This document shows positions 16,801 through 24,971 of a stretch of 33,676 bases of DNA, one piece after another (positions within the stretch are counted from its first letter, which is position 1; each line of letters starts with the position of its first letter). The notes under the pieces were generated by a model. That model was given only the letters and a program-made list of their open reading frames with translations. It ran no database searches and was not told where the DNA came from. The position numbers and the translations under genes are program-made. Source of the DNA: Candidatus Woesebacteria bacterium RIFCSPLOWO2_01_FULL_44_24b. GTDB lineage: Bacteria > Patescibacteriota > Microgenomatia > UBA8517. The DNA lies in the NCBI GenBank assembly GCA_001793235.1, contig MGHM01000020.1, positions 1 to 33,676 on the forward strand, in the 5' to 3' direction.

Positions 16801-17352
16801 TACTTTCCGTCGTTAAAACGCAGCCCCGAGAGCATGTTTAAGCAGATTATGTCTGCCTTAGAGCACAGTAGTAGCTCTGATATTGTTTTTCTATGCGAGC
16901 ACGATGTCCTTTACCATCCCTCTCACTTTGACTTCACGCCCCCGGACAAAGACACTTTTTATTACAATCAAAATGTCTGGATGCTTAGAACCACTGATGG
17001 CCATGCACTGCATTATGACGTCAATCAGGTTTCCGGCCTTTGCGGATACCGTGAGGCGCTTCTGACCCACTATCGCGAAAGATATGAGCGGGTTCTAAAA
17101 GAGGGCTTCAGCCGCAAGATGGGTTATGAGCCCATGACTCACAACAGAATCAAATGGAAAAAAATGTATAAGCTGGGAACCTGGAAATCCCCCTACCCCA
17201 ATGTTGACATCAAGCACGAAGGCAACTTAACAGGCCAAAGGTGGAAGAAAGAGGACTTTAGAAATCAAAGGCTACTCGTTAACTGGCAGGAAACAGATGA
17301 TGAAATCCCCGGCTGGGGCAAGACAAAAGAGTTAGTTAAGAAACTGACCTGA
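13807..17352 (+). CDS. Multidomain glycosyltransferase interrupted by an intein
   Basis: An 1181-aa precursor. Residues 1-310 are a paralogous GT-A domain (ELSILIPARNEIFL, VDAHC with Asp83/His85, TWLSGGQVMINKKTWYAHMF, EKFWPVRGW) with an extra zinc-ribbon-like insertion (Cys120, His124, Cys134, Cys137). Two tandem copies of another domain follow, each introduced by PPAFVPQTVTSSGKKG and containing CEHDVLYHPSHFDF, then YYN.NVW and an LSGL/SGLCGYR segment. The EHD triplet could be a GT-A-type metal motif, making this a three-transferase protein, but that is inference. An intein (residues 409-775) splits the first copy just before its CEHD motif. After splicing the mature protein would be 814 aa. 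No signal peptide or membrane helix is visible. A remnant of another copy's end lies at 18378. Confidence 0.85.
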   Translation: MSELSILIPARNEIFLAKTIEDILQNIEGDTEIIAVLDGYWADPPVPQHERVTIIHNPESVGQRAATNQAAKLSKAKYLMKVDAHCAFDRGFDVKMMEAMHDDWTMAPLMKNLHAFDWVCPDGHRRYQGPSGPCRECGKETTRDVVWIAKSSPKSVSYCFDSTPHFQYFGDWAKRPEGQGDITESMSLQGSCFMLTRDKFHELNVCDEAFGSWGSQGIEVAAKTWLSGGQVMINKKTWYAHMFRTQGGDFSFPYPISGRDQEKAKKYARELFFNNNWPLQKKPLSWLVEKFWPVRGWTEDDLAKLKANKFKFKEVEPPAFVPQTVTSSGKKGIIFYTDNELAEEIAKPVRDQLLAISKEKNIPIVSSSLIPMDFGKNIHSPELKRGMVTLFTQILRALEASDADIIFFCFQGNTHIETVSGQKRIDKIEVGELVKTHLGRYRPVTKVFARPYKQRSPIVQIDTQFSSIKCTPEHPFYVYTKNQKEWVPASRLEIGDMLLYPSENRRDYLTFDVMLRSSTSNGGYGKMNIKIGRLEVDRGLARFMGMYLAEGHFNGKNGIGFTFNNNEKEYQDFVEKICYEKFKRRSRKRIQWSTQILININQLGPLFKKWFGGNTANKRVPEFVFSWNINNRLSFIKGFLEGDGSKSINDDSFYGFNVAGKKMVKDMVTLMNMSGVGWDNSIKERLQTKFNSKEYFTSKKVYSINYSRIVFRKLMDILNSDWIDNSNIGIPIQDIKQAKMSSKPRFSSKNGVRDVYNLQVEEDNSYIAQSVIVHNCEHDVLYHPSHFDFIPKRRLAYYYNVNVWKVRLTDGHSLKVNDIKQLSGLVGYRKNLISHFQRRLEMIEKTHKVLVYEPGTYSGVNAVDDRPVRTWQSAYPNIDIRHDNNFTKSRWKKEEFKDKKYTFGWTESTADKIPGWNNLTGILGIKPQPPAFVPQTVTSSGKKGIIFYTDNALDSKIAQTVQKQIKSISDARQMPIVSASLKKMDFGREGFVAGSKNIYFPSLKRSPESMFKQIMSALEHSSSSDIVFLCEHDVLYHPSHFDFTPPDKDTFYYNQNVWMLRTTDGHALHYDVNQVSGLCGYREALLTHYRERYERVLKEGFSRKMGYEPMTHNRIKWKKMYKLGTWKSPYPNVDIKHEGNLTGQRWKKEDFRNQRLLVNWQETDDEIPGWGKTKELVKKLT
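14753..14801 (+). repeat. 49-bp direct repeat, copy 1
   Basis: Identical over 49 bp to 16589-16637. Each copy encodes the linker at the start of one of the tandem EHD domains (PPAFVPQTVTSSGKKG). The domains themselves are much more diverged at DNA level, so the linker has been homogenised or copied recently. Confidence 0.85.
15031..16131 (+). other. Intein with LAGLIDADG homing endonuclease
   Basis: A 367-residue in-frame intein. Cys1 starts block A (CFQGNTHIETVSG). Block B is KCTPEHPFYVY at intein residues 61-71, with the TxxH His66. The two LAGLIDADG helices are LARFMGMYLAEG (132-143) and FIKGFLEGDG (227-236), both keeping an acidic residue, so the endonuclease may be active. The C-terminal blocks are VYNLQVEEDNSYIAQSV and VIVHN, with the terminal His-Asn, followed by Cys as the +1 extein residue. 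All splicing residues are present. The insertion is precisely before CEHDVLYHPSHFDF; the second domain copy in the same protein has the uninterrupted sequence. The DNA is visibly more AT-rich than the flanking extein. Confidence 0.93.
16589..16637 (+). repeat. 49-bp direct repeat, copy 2
   Basis: Second copy of the linker-encoding repeat at 14753-14801, at the start of the second EHD domain. Recombination between the two copies would remove one domain together with the intein while keeping the reading frame, since the 1836-bp offset is divisible by 3. Confidence 0.85.
17296..17334 (+). repeat. 39-bp direct repeat, copy 1
   Basis: Last codons of the giant glycosyltransferase (DDEIPGWGKTKEL), identical over 39 bp to 18378-18416. 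The two copies bracket the minus-strand AbiEii/partner pair. Confidence 0.85.
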
Positions 17353-17356
17353 CTCA

Positions 17357-18007
17357 TTAATCTTTTTTTAGCATCGAAAGCTGATATTTCTTTACTTCCT
17401 CAAATATCTCTTTTTTAACCCCCTGCCAAGAGAAATCCTTATCAAAAACTGTAATCCCTCTAGCAGTTTCTTCTTCCTTGTCGGCATCATCGAAGTACAT
17501 TAAAGCCTTTAATGCCATTACTGCTTGATAACCTGAAAACTTTCTTTCTGTAAATTCCAAAATTTGCTTTATACTATACTTCCTCATCAGATGAAATATG
17601 TCTATAAAATCGCGCCTAGTGCCTCTTTGTATAATCGCAGCCATCTTCATTGCGATAATATCTTCAACCGACGCCAAGTATAGTGAGCCCACTTCGACAA
17701 ACGGGTTAAGGAGCTCGTATGGATAATAAAAAAGTGAAATATCCACGTCTCCGGCTTCGGCAAACATTGTGTGTTTTTTGGCCCTTTTAATGACAATGTT
17801 CTTAATCGCTTTTTGAAGCCCCGCCACAATTAACTGCATTTCAGGTTCCCGTTCGCTAAAGAAGTCAAGGTCAACCGAAGTTCTGTGCCCTATCTGTATC
17901 GCAAGCCCCGTCCCACCACCAAGATAAATATTTTTAGCTTTTAGAAAACCAAGTTTTGAGATTATTTCAATCTGGTTTGGATTTAAAACCTTCTTTTCAA
18001 ACATAAT
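17357..18007 (-). CDS. AbiEii/AbiGii-type nucleotidyltransferase
   Basis: Member of the nucleotidyltransferase AbiEii family (216 aa from the ATG at 18007). Key features are YLGGGTGLAIQIGHRTSVDLDFFS, with the G-S/G-T loop and the D-x-D metal site, then VDISLFYYPYELL, ASVEDIIAMKMAAI and RDFIDIFHL, which correspond to the remaining family motifs. Family members act as toxins of type IV-like toxin-antitoxin pairs (AbiE) or in other roles by transferring nucleotides. Here the partner upstream is not a classical AbiEi; it looks like DUF6922. The two genes overlap by 11 nt and are translated together. An alternative GTG start at 18016 adds three residues. It could be a defence or plasmid-stability module, or a chromosomal system of unknown role. 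Confidence 0.85.
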   Translation of the reverse strand: MMFEKKVLNPNQIEIISKLGFLKAKNIYLGGGTGLAIQIGHRTSVDLDFFSEREPEMQLIVAGLQKAIKNIVIKRAKKHTMFAEAGDVDISLFYYPYELLNPFVEVGSLYLASVEDIIAMKMAAIIQRGTRRDFIDIFHLMRKYSIKQILEFTERKFSGYQAVMALKALMYFDDADKEEETARGITVFDKDFSWQGVKKEIFEEVKKYQLSMLKKD

Positions 18008-18308
18008 TTTCACCAAAAGGATTTAAATTAAAAATTGCCGCTTGGGACAAATCATCCTCAATATCAACTTTCAAAATCTTGCTCCAATAATCAAGACTTT
18101 CCTTAAACCATACACCTCTTTGGGGTTTTTTGATTATATCTCTGATTTTTTCTAACGTGTAATTTTCAAAAATCCAGGCAACAGCTTCGTCATCACCCAA
18201 ATTAAGCACTTGAGTGATAATCTCGCCGGCAACGACAGGGTCATCTTTATCCAGATGGTCAACATTGTAAGAAGCTAAATATGGCTGCAAAAACTTGGGT
18301 ATGGGCAT
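17997..18308 (-). CDS. DUF6922-like partner of the AbiEii gene
   Basis: A small acidic protein of 103 aa (PIPKFLQPYLASYNVDHLDKDD onward) with GEIITQVLNLGDDEAVAWIF and VWFKESLDYWSKIL. This order resembles DUF6922 proteins, which are often encoded just upstream of AbiEii-type genes in Patescibacteria; the family match is from memory of the pattern. It is probably the antitoxin or regulatory partner, by position only. I chose the ATG at 18308, because the in-frame TTG at 18312-18314 overlaps the -10 box of a putative promoter. Confidence 0.6.
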   Translation of the reverse strand: MPIPKFLQPYLASYNVDHLDKDDPVVAGEIITQVLNLGDDEAVAWIFENYTLEKIRDIIKKPQRGVWFKESLDYWSKILKVDIEDDLSQAAIFNLNPFGENYV

Positions 18309-18313
18309 GGCCA

Positions 18314-18341
18314 ATTATACTCCAAAAGGGGTTATAATCAA
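18314..18341 (-). promoter_or_regulatory. Promoter for the AbiEii pair, near-leaderless
   Basis: On the minus strand: TTGATT (18341-18336), a 16-nt spacer, and a perfect TATAAT (18319-18314). The -10 box ends 5 nt before the ATG at 18308. The design is like the two strong promoters on the plus strand. Confidence 0.65.
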
Positions 18342-18377
18342 AGAATCTATTGACATGCTTTTTGAGGCGGCTCCCGC

Positions 18378-18431
18378 GATGATGAAATCCCCGGCTGGGG
18401 CAAGACAAAAGAGTTAATAAAAGGGATATAG
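18378..18431 (+). pseudogene. 3' remnant of an EHD-domain glycosyltransferase gene
   Basis: The first 39 bp (18378-18416) are identical to the end of the giant glycosyltransferase gene. The frame continues DDEIPGWGKTKELIKGI and stops at TAG (18429-18431). Upstream the frame is closed by a TGA at 18363-18365 and has no similarity, so only the end survives. It indicates that another copy of the EHD domain, or of the whole gene, once lay here. Confidence 0.75.
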
Positions 18432-18480
18432 TAGTCAATGCTTTTGAGAATAGCTTCGATTATACTAAGGGTGCAATACT

Positions 18481-18528
18481 ATGTCCAAAAATACTTCTGA
18501 TATCGACATAACGGGAAGGATTAGCTAA
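18481..18528 (+). CDS. Short leader ORF before the first giant gene
   Basis: ATG to TAA encodes 15 residues (MSKNTSDIDITGRIS); the stop codon abuts the ATG of the giant gene at 18529. A GGAAGGA sequence inside its 3' end is a good ribosome binding site for the giant gene, so the short ORF may only be incidental. A TATACT box lies at 18461-18466, without a convincing -35. A similar 15-codon ORF precedes the second giant gene. Confidence 0.3.
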   Translation: MSKNTSDIDITGRIS

Positions 18529-21500
18529 ATGGCAGTTTCAATTACACAAACAGCAAATCCCGCAGGAGTTTCTGCAGTTTCAACAGTAGCTACATATTCT
18601 GATGTTTCTATTGGAACAGAACATCCAGACAGAATTGTTGTGGTGCTTGTTGGTTCTGAACTGACTGGTGCTACACCAAGTGCCTGCACTATAGACGGTA
18701 ATGCTATGAATGCTGGAACTACCGGCACTGGTGGGGTTCTTTTTGCAAGGGCATTTTATCTTGCCTATCCAACCGGAACTACCGCTACTGTTGCCGTTAC
18801 TTTTTCAGCTGTCAGCCCATCCAATACCCAAAACCATATTGCTGTTTACAACGTATCAGACGGGGCTTTTTCTTCGGCTGGTGGGGATGGTTCTACTGAT
18901 ATGGACGCCACCAGCCCATTGACCACTGGTTCAACAACTATTGCGGCTGGTGGCGGGATGATAGCTGTGGCAGCAGGAGGGTCTGCTACTGGGGGTCAAA
19001 AGACGTGGTCTAATCTTGGCGAAGATTTAGATGTTGATGGTGGAGCATTTGCTTTTACAACTGCCTTTTCTACTACCGCAGGAACAGCAATTAGAACCTG
19101 TACTGGTACAGTAAACGGTGAAGATGGTGGACTCTCATGGCTTATTTTTACTGATTTAACTCCATCATCCAGTGTGAGTCCGTCTGTGTCGCCATCAGCA
19201 TCTGTGTCCCCAAGTGCCTCTGTTTCACCATCAATATCTCCAAGTGCATCTGTTTCACCGAGCGTTTCACCATCTGCCAGTGTGAGCCCGTCTGTGTCGC
19301 CATCAGCATCTGTGTCCCCTTCAGCTTCTGTGTCACCATCCGTGTCACCATCAGCCAGTGTGAGTCCGTCTGTAGCGCCTCCGCTAGAGCGAACTGAAAT
19401 TGGCGGCTGGGCTTCGGTCTTTGGTCACGGTACGGGGAGTTTTGCAACAGGCTCATTTACCCCTCCGGCAAATTCTTTGTTGATAGTTTTTGTTGCAATG
19501 CTGGGGAATGGCACTACGGGAGATTTGGGAGAGCCGACCATTTCCGGCGGGAGTTTAAGTTACACCTTTCAGGGTCAAGCGAGAGGAGAGGCATCCTCCT
19601 CTAGCAGACAAAACGTTTTTACTGCTCCTGTGGGCAGCTCCCCTTCGTCAATGACTATAACGGTTGATGACGACAATAACCAAGATATAAGCGCTTACGT
19701 TGTTTATGTCTTAGCTTACACAGGTTATAACACTGCAACTCCAATTGCCGGATTTGTTACTTCCAACACTACAGATATCGCCGACGGGGCGGAATCTCAG
19801 ACTCTTGCTGCAACTCCCACTACAGACGACGTTACTCTAAGTGCTGCATTTTTGGATGCAGCGACTACAAATGGGAACCCTACCTTAACCGGTGGGTGGA
19901 CAGAAGTATTTGATAGCGGCCCTACAGGCGGCCCACCTTTATGGGTTCTCAGGCGGGAAGATTCAACGTCAACCACGGTATCCGTTACAGATGTTTATAC
20001 GGGCGGGGGAACTTTTTGGAAAGGTCAAATGTTTTCCTTTATAGTGAAAGCGGATACGGCGAGTGCTTCTATCAGCCCGTCAGCTTCAGTATCTCCAAGC
20101 GCTTCAGTGTCCCCGAGTGCTTCTGTTTCACCATCAGCCAGTGAGAGCCCATCAGTTTCACCATCGGCATCAGTAAGCCCGTCGGCCAGTGTTAGCCCTT
20201 CAGCGTCGGTGTCACCATCGGTTAGTCCTTCTGCCAGTGAAAGTCCGTCTGCGAGTATCTCGCCTTCAGTATCGCCTTCCGCTTCTGTGTCCCCAAGTGC
20301 TTCAGTGAGTCCGTCGGTGAGTCCATCGGCATCTGTAAGCCCTTCTGCCAGTGAAAGTCCGTCAGTCAGCCCATCAGCTTCTGTATCACCCAGTGCAAGT
20401 GTTAGCCCATCGGCTTCTGTATCACCGTCGGTTAGCCCCTCTGCCAGTGTCAGCCCATCGGCTTCTGTGAGTCCATCGGTTTCCCCAAGCGCCTCTGTGT
20501 CACCGTCAGCCTCTGTTTCACCTTCCGCATCAGAAAGTCCCTCTGTAAGCCCAAGTGCTTCTGTGTCACCCAGTGCATCTGTGAGTCCATCGGTAAGTCC
20601 ATCAGCTTCTGTAAGTCCATCTGCCAGTGAATCGGCATCGGTATCACCCAGTGCATCAGTCTCGCCGAGCGCCTCAGAATCAGCAAGTGTTAGTCCGTCT
20701 GCATCAGTCTCACCCAGCGCGTCGGTTTCCGCCTCTGTAAGTCCAAGCGCATCTGTCTCTCCTTCTGCATCTGTAAGCCCATCCGTATCCCCATCAGCAT
20801 CAGTCTCCCCTTCAGCCAGTGTTTCAGAATCTGTAAGTCCAAGCGCATCTGTGAGCCCATCTGCCTCAGTTTCTCCATCAGTTAGCCCATCAGCTTCTGT
20901 TAGCCCATCAGCAAGTGAATCCCCTAGTGTCTCGCCGAGCGCATCTGTAAGTCCAAGCGCTTCAGAAAGTCCTTCTGTTTCACCATCTGCTAGTGTTTCG
21001 CCATCTGCTTCAGAATCGGCCTCTGTTTCCCCAAGCGCATCAGTGTCTCCTTCGGTTAGTCCTTCCGCAAGCGTAAGCCCATCTGTAAGCCCGTCGGCTT
21101 CTGTATCTCCTTCTACAAGCGAAAGTCCTTCGGTCTCACCCAGTGCAAGTGTTAGCCCATCTGCTTCTGTGTCACCATCAGTATCACCATCGGCTTCAGT
21201 CTCACCGAGCGTCTCGCCGTCGGCCTCTGTTTCACCCTCTGCCAGTGAAAGTCCCTCGGTTTCACCCAGTGCATCAGTCAGCCCATCAGCATCTGCTTCA
21301 CCATCTGTATCTCCAAGCGCATCGGTTTCACCGTCAGCTTCTGTTTCACCTTCCGCATCAGAAAGTCCCTCTGTAAGCCCAAGTGCTTCTGTGTCACCCA
21401 GTGCATCTGTGAGTCCATCGGTAAGTCCATCAGCTAGTGAATCGGCATCGGTATCACCCAGTGCATCAGTCTCGCCGAGCGCCTCAGAATCAGCAAGTGT

Positions 21501-24500
21501 TAGTCCGTCTGCATCAGTCTCACCCAGCGCGTCGGTTTCCGCCTCTGTAAGTCCAAGCGCATCTGTCTCTCCTTCTGCATCTGTAAGCCCATCCGTATCC
21601 CCATCAGCATCAGTCTCCCCTTCAGCCAGTGTTTCAGAATCTGTAAGTCCAAGCGCATCTGTGAGCCCATCTGCCTCAGTTTCTCCATCAGTTAGCCCAT
21701 CAGCTTCTGTTAGCCCATCAGCAAGTGAATCCCCTAGTGTCTCGCCGAGCGCATCTGTAAGTCCAAGCGCTTCAGAAAGTCCTTCTGTTTCACCATCGGC
21801 AAGTGTGAGCCCGTCGGTGTCCCCAAGTGCTTCTGTGTCACCCAGTGCGTCAGTCAGTCCTTCAGCGTCTGTTTCACCTTCGGTTTCACCATCAGCTTCT
21901 GTCTCCCCGAGTGCCTCTGAGTCACCATCTGTTTCACCAAGCGCATCGGTCTCGCCCTCTGCCAGTCCAAGTCCGGCCGGGGATTTCAGCTTGCGCTACT
22001 ATGGCGGCGGAAATTCGTCTACCGTTGACAAGGCATATATCCCCTGTAATCCAAGTGACGCCATAAACGTTGGCCAAGATGACTTCACTATCGAGTTTTT
22101 TATGCGGGCAGACACGGGCTTGCAGAACGGGAGCGCCACAGCCGGGGCTAATTACAGCTGGATTAATAGCCCGATTATTGTTGACCGCGATTTGATAGGT
22201 AGTGTCGGCTCCGGCGGTGACTTCGGCGTATCAATGACCGACGGCCGCATAACCTTTGGTGTGGAAAACAGTGCCGCCAGCCAGAGAACAATTATCGGGA
22301 CAACAGATCTGCGAGACGACTTTCGCCATCACGTTGCCGTCACCCGCGACAGATCAACCGGAGACCTGGCGGTCTACGTCGACGGCGCCCGTGAGGCTTT
22401 ATTCTCCGGCGGGCCTTCGGGCGACGTACATTTAGCAAGTGACGCAGAAAATTCGACTTATAACAAATTCTTTTGTCTGGGCGGCGAAAAGCATGCCCTT
22501 GACTGGCCACAAGGCCAATGGAAGGGCCATATTGATGAGTTTAGAGTAAGTAACACCCTTCGCTACACAGGCACTAGTTATACTGTTCCGTCTGCCAATT
22601 TCAGCCCCGGTGCCAACACTGTAGGGTTATACCACTTTGATGAGGGCTCGGGAACAACTGCCGGTGATTATTCAGGCAACTCAAATCATGGTTCCTTTAC
22701 AGTTGGCGGAGCCAGTAACGGGCCGACCTGGGAAGTAGGCTGGCAAGAGTGGACAATTTCAAGCGTCAGTCCGTCTGCCAGTGTGAGCCCTTCAGTTTCT
22801 CCAAGTGCATCTGTATCCCCTTCAGCTTCGGTCAGCCCATCGGTCTCACCGTCCGCTTCTGTATCACCAAGCGCGTCGGTGTCACCATCAGTCAGTCCTT
22901 CTGCTTCAGTTTCACCTAGTGCTTCGGTATCTCCTTCTGTTTCACCTTCGGCGTCAGTTTCACCTAGTGCTTCAGTGAGCCCGTCGGTAAGTCCAAGTGC
23001 ATCAATAAGCCCATCTGCCTCGGAAAGCCCATCGGTTTCACCCTCAGCTTCTGTATCCCCGAGTGCTCAAGAAAGTGCTTCTGTATCACCCTCTGTTTCC
23101 CCCAGTGAATCAGTTTCACCATCGGCCAGTGAAAGTGCATCAGCGTCGCCAAGTGCATCAGTTTCCCCTTCAGCTTCGGTCAGTCCATCGGTGAGTCCAT
23201 CCGCTTCGGGGTCCCCGAGCGCATCAGAATCACCATCAGTTTCTCCGAGTGCATCAGTTTCCCCTTCAGCCTCAGTGAGCCCGTCGGTGAGTCCATCTGC
23301 TTCTGTAAGCCCATCAGCCAGTGAAAGTCCTTCTGTCAGTCCTTCAGCCTCTGTCTCCCCAAGTGCATCGGTTTCACCATCTGTCTCACCGTCGGCATCA
23401 GTTTCCCCTAGTGCCTCAGAGTCACCGTCAATTTCCCCGTCTGCTTCAGCATCTCCCTCCGCCAGTGAAAGTCCTTCGGTTTCACCGAGTGCTTCCGTCT
23501 CACCATCTGCCTCTGAGAGTCTATCTGTTTCCCCCAGCGCGTCCGTCAGCCCCTCGGTGAGCCCATCTGCCAGTGTCAGCCCATCAGCTTCTGTGAGCCC
23601 ATCGGTCTCACCGAGCGCATCGGCATCTCCTTCGCAAGGCTCAGCCAGCGTATCACCCTCTGCATCAGCGTCTCCTTCTGCTTCTATCTCGCCATCGGCA
23701 TCAATTTCCCCGTCTGCTTCTATTAGTCCCAGCGCTTCCGGGAGTCCAAGCTTATCTCCATCCGCGAGCATCTCACCAAGCGCATCTGGAAGCGCGTCGG
23801 TCAGCCCATCAGCTTCCGAAAGCCCGTCGGTTTCGCCAAGTGCTTCCCTTTCACCGTCCGCGTCAGTCTCGCAAAGCCCGTCGGTTTCGCCAAGTGCTTC
23901 CCTTTCAGCATCACTTTCCCCTTCAGCTTCCTTGTCACAAAGCGCTTCTGTGTCAGAAAGCGCAAGTTTGTCACCTTCTGCATCAGAAAGCGCCAGTATA
24001 AGCCCTTCTGCATCAGTTTCAGAAAGTGCATCAGTTTCCCCTTCCGCTTCTTTGTCCCCCAGCGCCAGCCTTTCGCCATCGCCATCCCAGAGTGCATCGG
24101 TTTCACCATCAGCAAGCATGAGCCCATCGGCGAGCTTATCACCGTCACCATCAGCGTCAGAATCTATTTCACCTTCTGCATCTGAAAGCGCCAGTATAAG
24201 CCCTTCTGCATCAGTTTCAGAAAGTGCATCAGTTTCCCCTTCCGCTTCTTTGTCCCCCAGCGCCAGCCTTTCGCCATCGCCATCCCAGAGTGCATCGGTT
24301 TCACCATCAGCAAGCATGAGCCCATCGGCGAGCTTATCACCGTCACCATCAGCGTCAGAATCTATTTCACCTTCTGCATCTGAGTCTGCAAGCGTCTCGC
24401 CTTCTATTGAGGTTTCAGATTCGGCATCAGTTTCTCCTTCTGCTTCACCATCTGTAGCCCCGAGCGGACCATCAGCATCGGTCTCACCATCTGCGGTTGT

Positions 24501-24807
24501 ACCATCGGCAAGCCTGAGCCCTTCGGCGTCCGTATCCCCTTCGCCCTTCGCCTTCCCTTCAGCACCCGTCCTCATTGTGGTCGAGCAAAAACCCATTCTT
24601 TACCGCAACCAGCAACTGGTCAAAAGGGCACACCTGGACGGGCCGGGCAAAATATCAAAGTTACTGGGGCAAAGAATCCCGTCCTGGAATATACTGGGCA
24701 GGCCCAAAACAGGAGAACCGGGTACCGTCGGCTTTAATTTCGAAACAAGCAGTCTGGAGTATTGGGACGGGTCCCAATGGCTCAAATTCCCGATGAGTAA
24801 AATCTAA
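18529..24807 (+). CDS. Giant mucin-like Ser-X repeat protein 1
   Basis: A 2092-aa protein. About residues 1-210 form a Gly/Thr/Ala-rich beta-type domain resembling phage tail-associated modules ([20 protein letters not shown]). A second such domain spans about 285-510 ([18 protein letters not shown]). A LamG/concanavalin-like domain lies at about 1147-1410 ([67 protein letters not shown]). The rest, about 62%, is alternating Ser-X repeat ([16 protein letters not shown] type). The C-terminal 70 residues are a module shared with the next two ORFs. No signal peptide, membrane helix or LPxTG is visible, so how it is exported is unclear. It is probably an extended, possibly glycosylated surface stalk or fibre with a sugar-binding LamG domain. 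GGAAGGA gives a good ribosome binding site. Confidence 0.85.
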   Translation: MAVSITQTANPAGVSAVSTVATYSDVSIGTEHPDRIVVVLVGSELTGATPSACTIDGNAMNAGTTGTGGVLFARAFYLAYPTGTTATVAVTFSAVSPSNTQNHIAVYNVSDGAFSSAGGDGSTDMDATSPLTTGSTTIAAGGGMIAVAAGGSATGGQKTWSNLGEDLDVDGGAFAFTTAFSTTAGTAIRTCTGTVNGEDGGLSWLIFTDLTPSSSVSPSVSPSASVSPSASVSPSISPSASVSPSVSPSASVSPSVSPSASVSPSASVSPSVSPSASVSPSVAPPLERTEIGGWASVFGHGTGSFATGSFTPPANSLLIVFVAMLGNGTTGDLGEPTISGGSLSYTFQGQARGEASSSSRQNVFTAPVGSSPSSMTITVDDDNNQDISAYVVYVLAYTGYNTATPIAGFVTSNTTDIADGAESQTLAATPTTDDVTLSAAFLDAATTNGNPTLTGGWTEVFDSGPTGGPPLWVLRREDSTSTTVSVTDVYTGGGTFWKGQMFSFIVKADTASASISPSASVSPSASVSPSASVSPSASESPSVSPSASVSPSASVSPSASVSPSVSPSASESPSASISPSVSPSASVSPSASVSPSVSPSASVSPSASESPSVSPSASVSPSASVSPSASVSPSVSPSASVSPSASVSPSVSPSASVSPSASVSPSASESPSVSPSASVSPSASVSPSVSPSASVSPSASESASVSPSASVSPSASESASVSPSASVSPSASVSASVSPSASVSPSASVSPSVSPSASVSPSASVSESVSPSASVSPSASVSPSVSPSASVSPSASESPSVSPSASVSPSASESPSVSPSASVSPSASESASVSPSASVSPSVSPSASVSPSVSPSASVSPSTSESPSVSPSASVSPSASVSPSVSPSASVSPSVSPSASVSPSASESPSVSPSASVSPSASASPSVSPSASVSPSASVSPSASESPSVSPSASVSPSASVSPSVSPSASESASVSPSASVSPSASESASVSPSASVSPSASVSASVSPSASVSPSASVSPSVSPSASVSPSASVSESVSPSASVSPSASVSPSVSPSASVSPSASESPSVSPSASVSPSASESPSVSPSASVSPSVSPSASVSPSASVSPSASVSPSVSPSASVSPSASESPSVSPSASVSPSASPSPAGDFSLRYYGGGNSSTVDKAYIPCNPSDAINVGQDDFTIEFFMRADTGLQNGSATAGANYSWINSPIIVDRDLIGSVGSGGDFGVSMTDGRITFGVENSAASQRTIIGTTDLRDDFRHHVAVTRDRSTGDLAVYVDGAREALFSGGPSGDVHLASDAENSTYNKFFCLGGEKHALDWPQGQWKGHIDEFRVSNTLRYTGTSYTVPSANFSPGANTVGLYHFDEGSGTTAGDYSGNSNHGSFTVGGASNGPTWEVGWQEWTISSVSPSASVSPSVSPSASVSPSASVSPSVSPSASVSPSASVSPSVSPSASVSPSASVSPSVSPSASVSPSASVSPSVSPSASISPSASESPSVSPSASVSPSAQESASVSPSVSPSESVSPSASESASASPSASVSPSASVSPSVSPSASGSPSASESPSVSPSASVSPSASVSPSVSPSASVSPSASESPSVSPSASVSPSASVSPSVSPSASVSPSASESPSISPSASASPSASESPSVSPSASVSPSASESLSVSPSASVSPSVSPSASVSPSASVSPSVSPSASASPSQGSASVSPSASASPSASISPSASISPSASISPSASGSPSLSPSASISPSASGSASVSPSASESPSVSPSASLSPSASVSQSPSVSPSASLSASLSPSASLSQSASVSESASLSPSASESASISPSASVSESASVSPSASLSPSASLSPSPSQSASVSPSASMSPSASLSPSPSASESISPSASESASISPSASVSESASVSPSASLSPSASLSPSPSQSASVSPSASMSPSASLSPSPSASESISPSASESASVSPSIEVSDSASVSPSASPSVAPSGPSASVSPSAVVPSASLSPSASVSPSPFAFPSAPVLIVVEQKPILYRNQQLVKRAHLDGPGKISKLLGQRIPSWNILGRPKTGEPGTVGFNFETSSLEYWDGSQWLKFPMSKI
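20626..20987 (+). repeat. 362-bp exact direct duplication, copy 1
   Basis: Matches 21436-21797 without a visible difference (offset 810 bp, 270 codons, in frame). Similarity extends about 110 bp further upstream, broken by an 18-bp (one hexapeptide) insertion in this copy. The surrounding repeat is scrambled at synonymous sites, so this is a recent event. Confidence 0.8.
21436..21797 (+). repeat. 362-bp exact direct duplication, copy 2
   Basis: Second copy of 20626-20987 within the middle Ser-X tract. The upstream flank matches too but lacks the 18-bp unit present before copy 1. Confidence 0.8.
23986..24381 (+). repeat. 198-bp tandem duplication (two copies)
   Basis: 23986-24183 and 24184-24381 are the same 198-bp unit in direct tandem (66 codons). 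Both copies appear identical. The unit carries the less regular Ser-Ile, Ser-Leu and Ser-Met variants found at the C-terminal end of the tract. Confidence 0.8.
24304..24470 (+). repeat. 167-bp block shared with giant gene 2
   Basis: Identical by eye to 28751-28917 in the second giant gene, at the same relative place near the C-terminus. It encodes the non-repetitive stretch [20 protein letters not shown] and its flanks, so the match is not due to low complexity alone. Confidence 0.8.
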
Positions 24808-24858
24808 ACTCCACTACTTTTAGAGGCAACTTCGCCTATAAGCTTGCAACGACTATGT

Positions 24859-24867
24859 TGTTATAAT
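24859..24867 (+). promoter_or_regulatory. Extended -10 promoter before giant gene 2
   Basis: TG at 24859-24860, one base, then TATAAT at 24862-24867: an extended -10 element. No -35 box is seen at the usual distance (TTGCAA at 24844 is too close). RNA would start near 24874, giving a leader of about 94 nt to the ATG at 24968. A weak GGC...GCC hairpin without a T-run lies just upstream (about 24822-24840). Confidence 0.45.
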
Positions 24868-24923
24868 GAACTAGGCCGTTTGATACGGTTTTGTTGCAAT
24901 ACAATGCCCGTAACAAACATACT

Positions 24924-24971
24924 ATGAAACCTGATAAGCTCGAAAATTTACAACATAGCTATCTGATATGA
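24924..24971 (+). CDS. Short leader ORF before the second giant gene
   Basis: Encodes 15 residues ([15 protein letters not shown]) and its TGA overlaps the ATG of the giant gene (ATGA at 24968-24971). Length and placement match the short ORF before giant gene 1, although the sequences differ. There is no clear ribosome binding site for the giant gene itself, so translational coupling through this ORF would make sense. Confidence 0.35.
   Translation: MKPDKLENLQHSYLI

Larger units (their letters stand above)
19160..24560 (+). repeat. Ser-X repeat tracts of giant gene 1
   Basis: Three repeat blocks (about 19160-19378, 20060-21966 and 22765-24560) interrupted by the two globular domains. At protein level Ser occupies every second position and the other position cycles Pro, Ala, Val (or Glu). 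Ser codons are freely mixed among AGT, AGC and TCN, so the DNA is much less repetitive than the protein. Confidence 0.9.

Noticed and set aside
23067..24596. A 509-codon open frame on the minus strand opposite giant gene 1.
   Set aside because: Same artefact of the Ser-X repeat; composition mirrors the plus-strand repeat.
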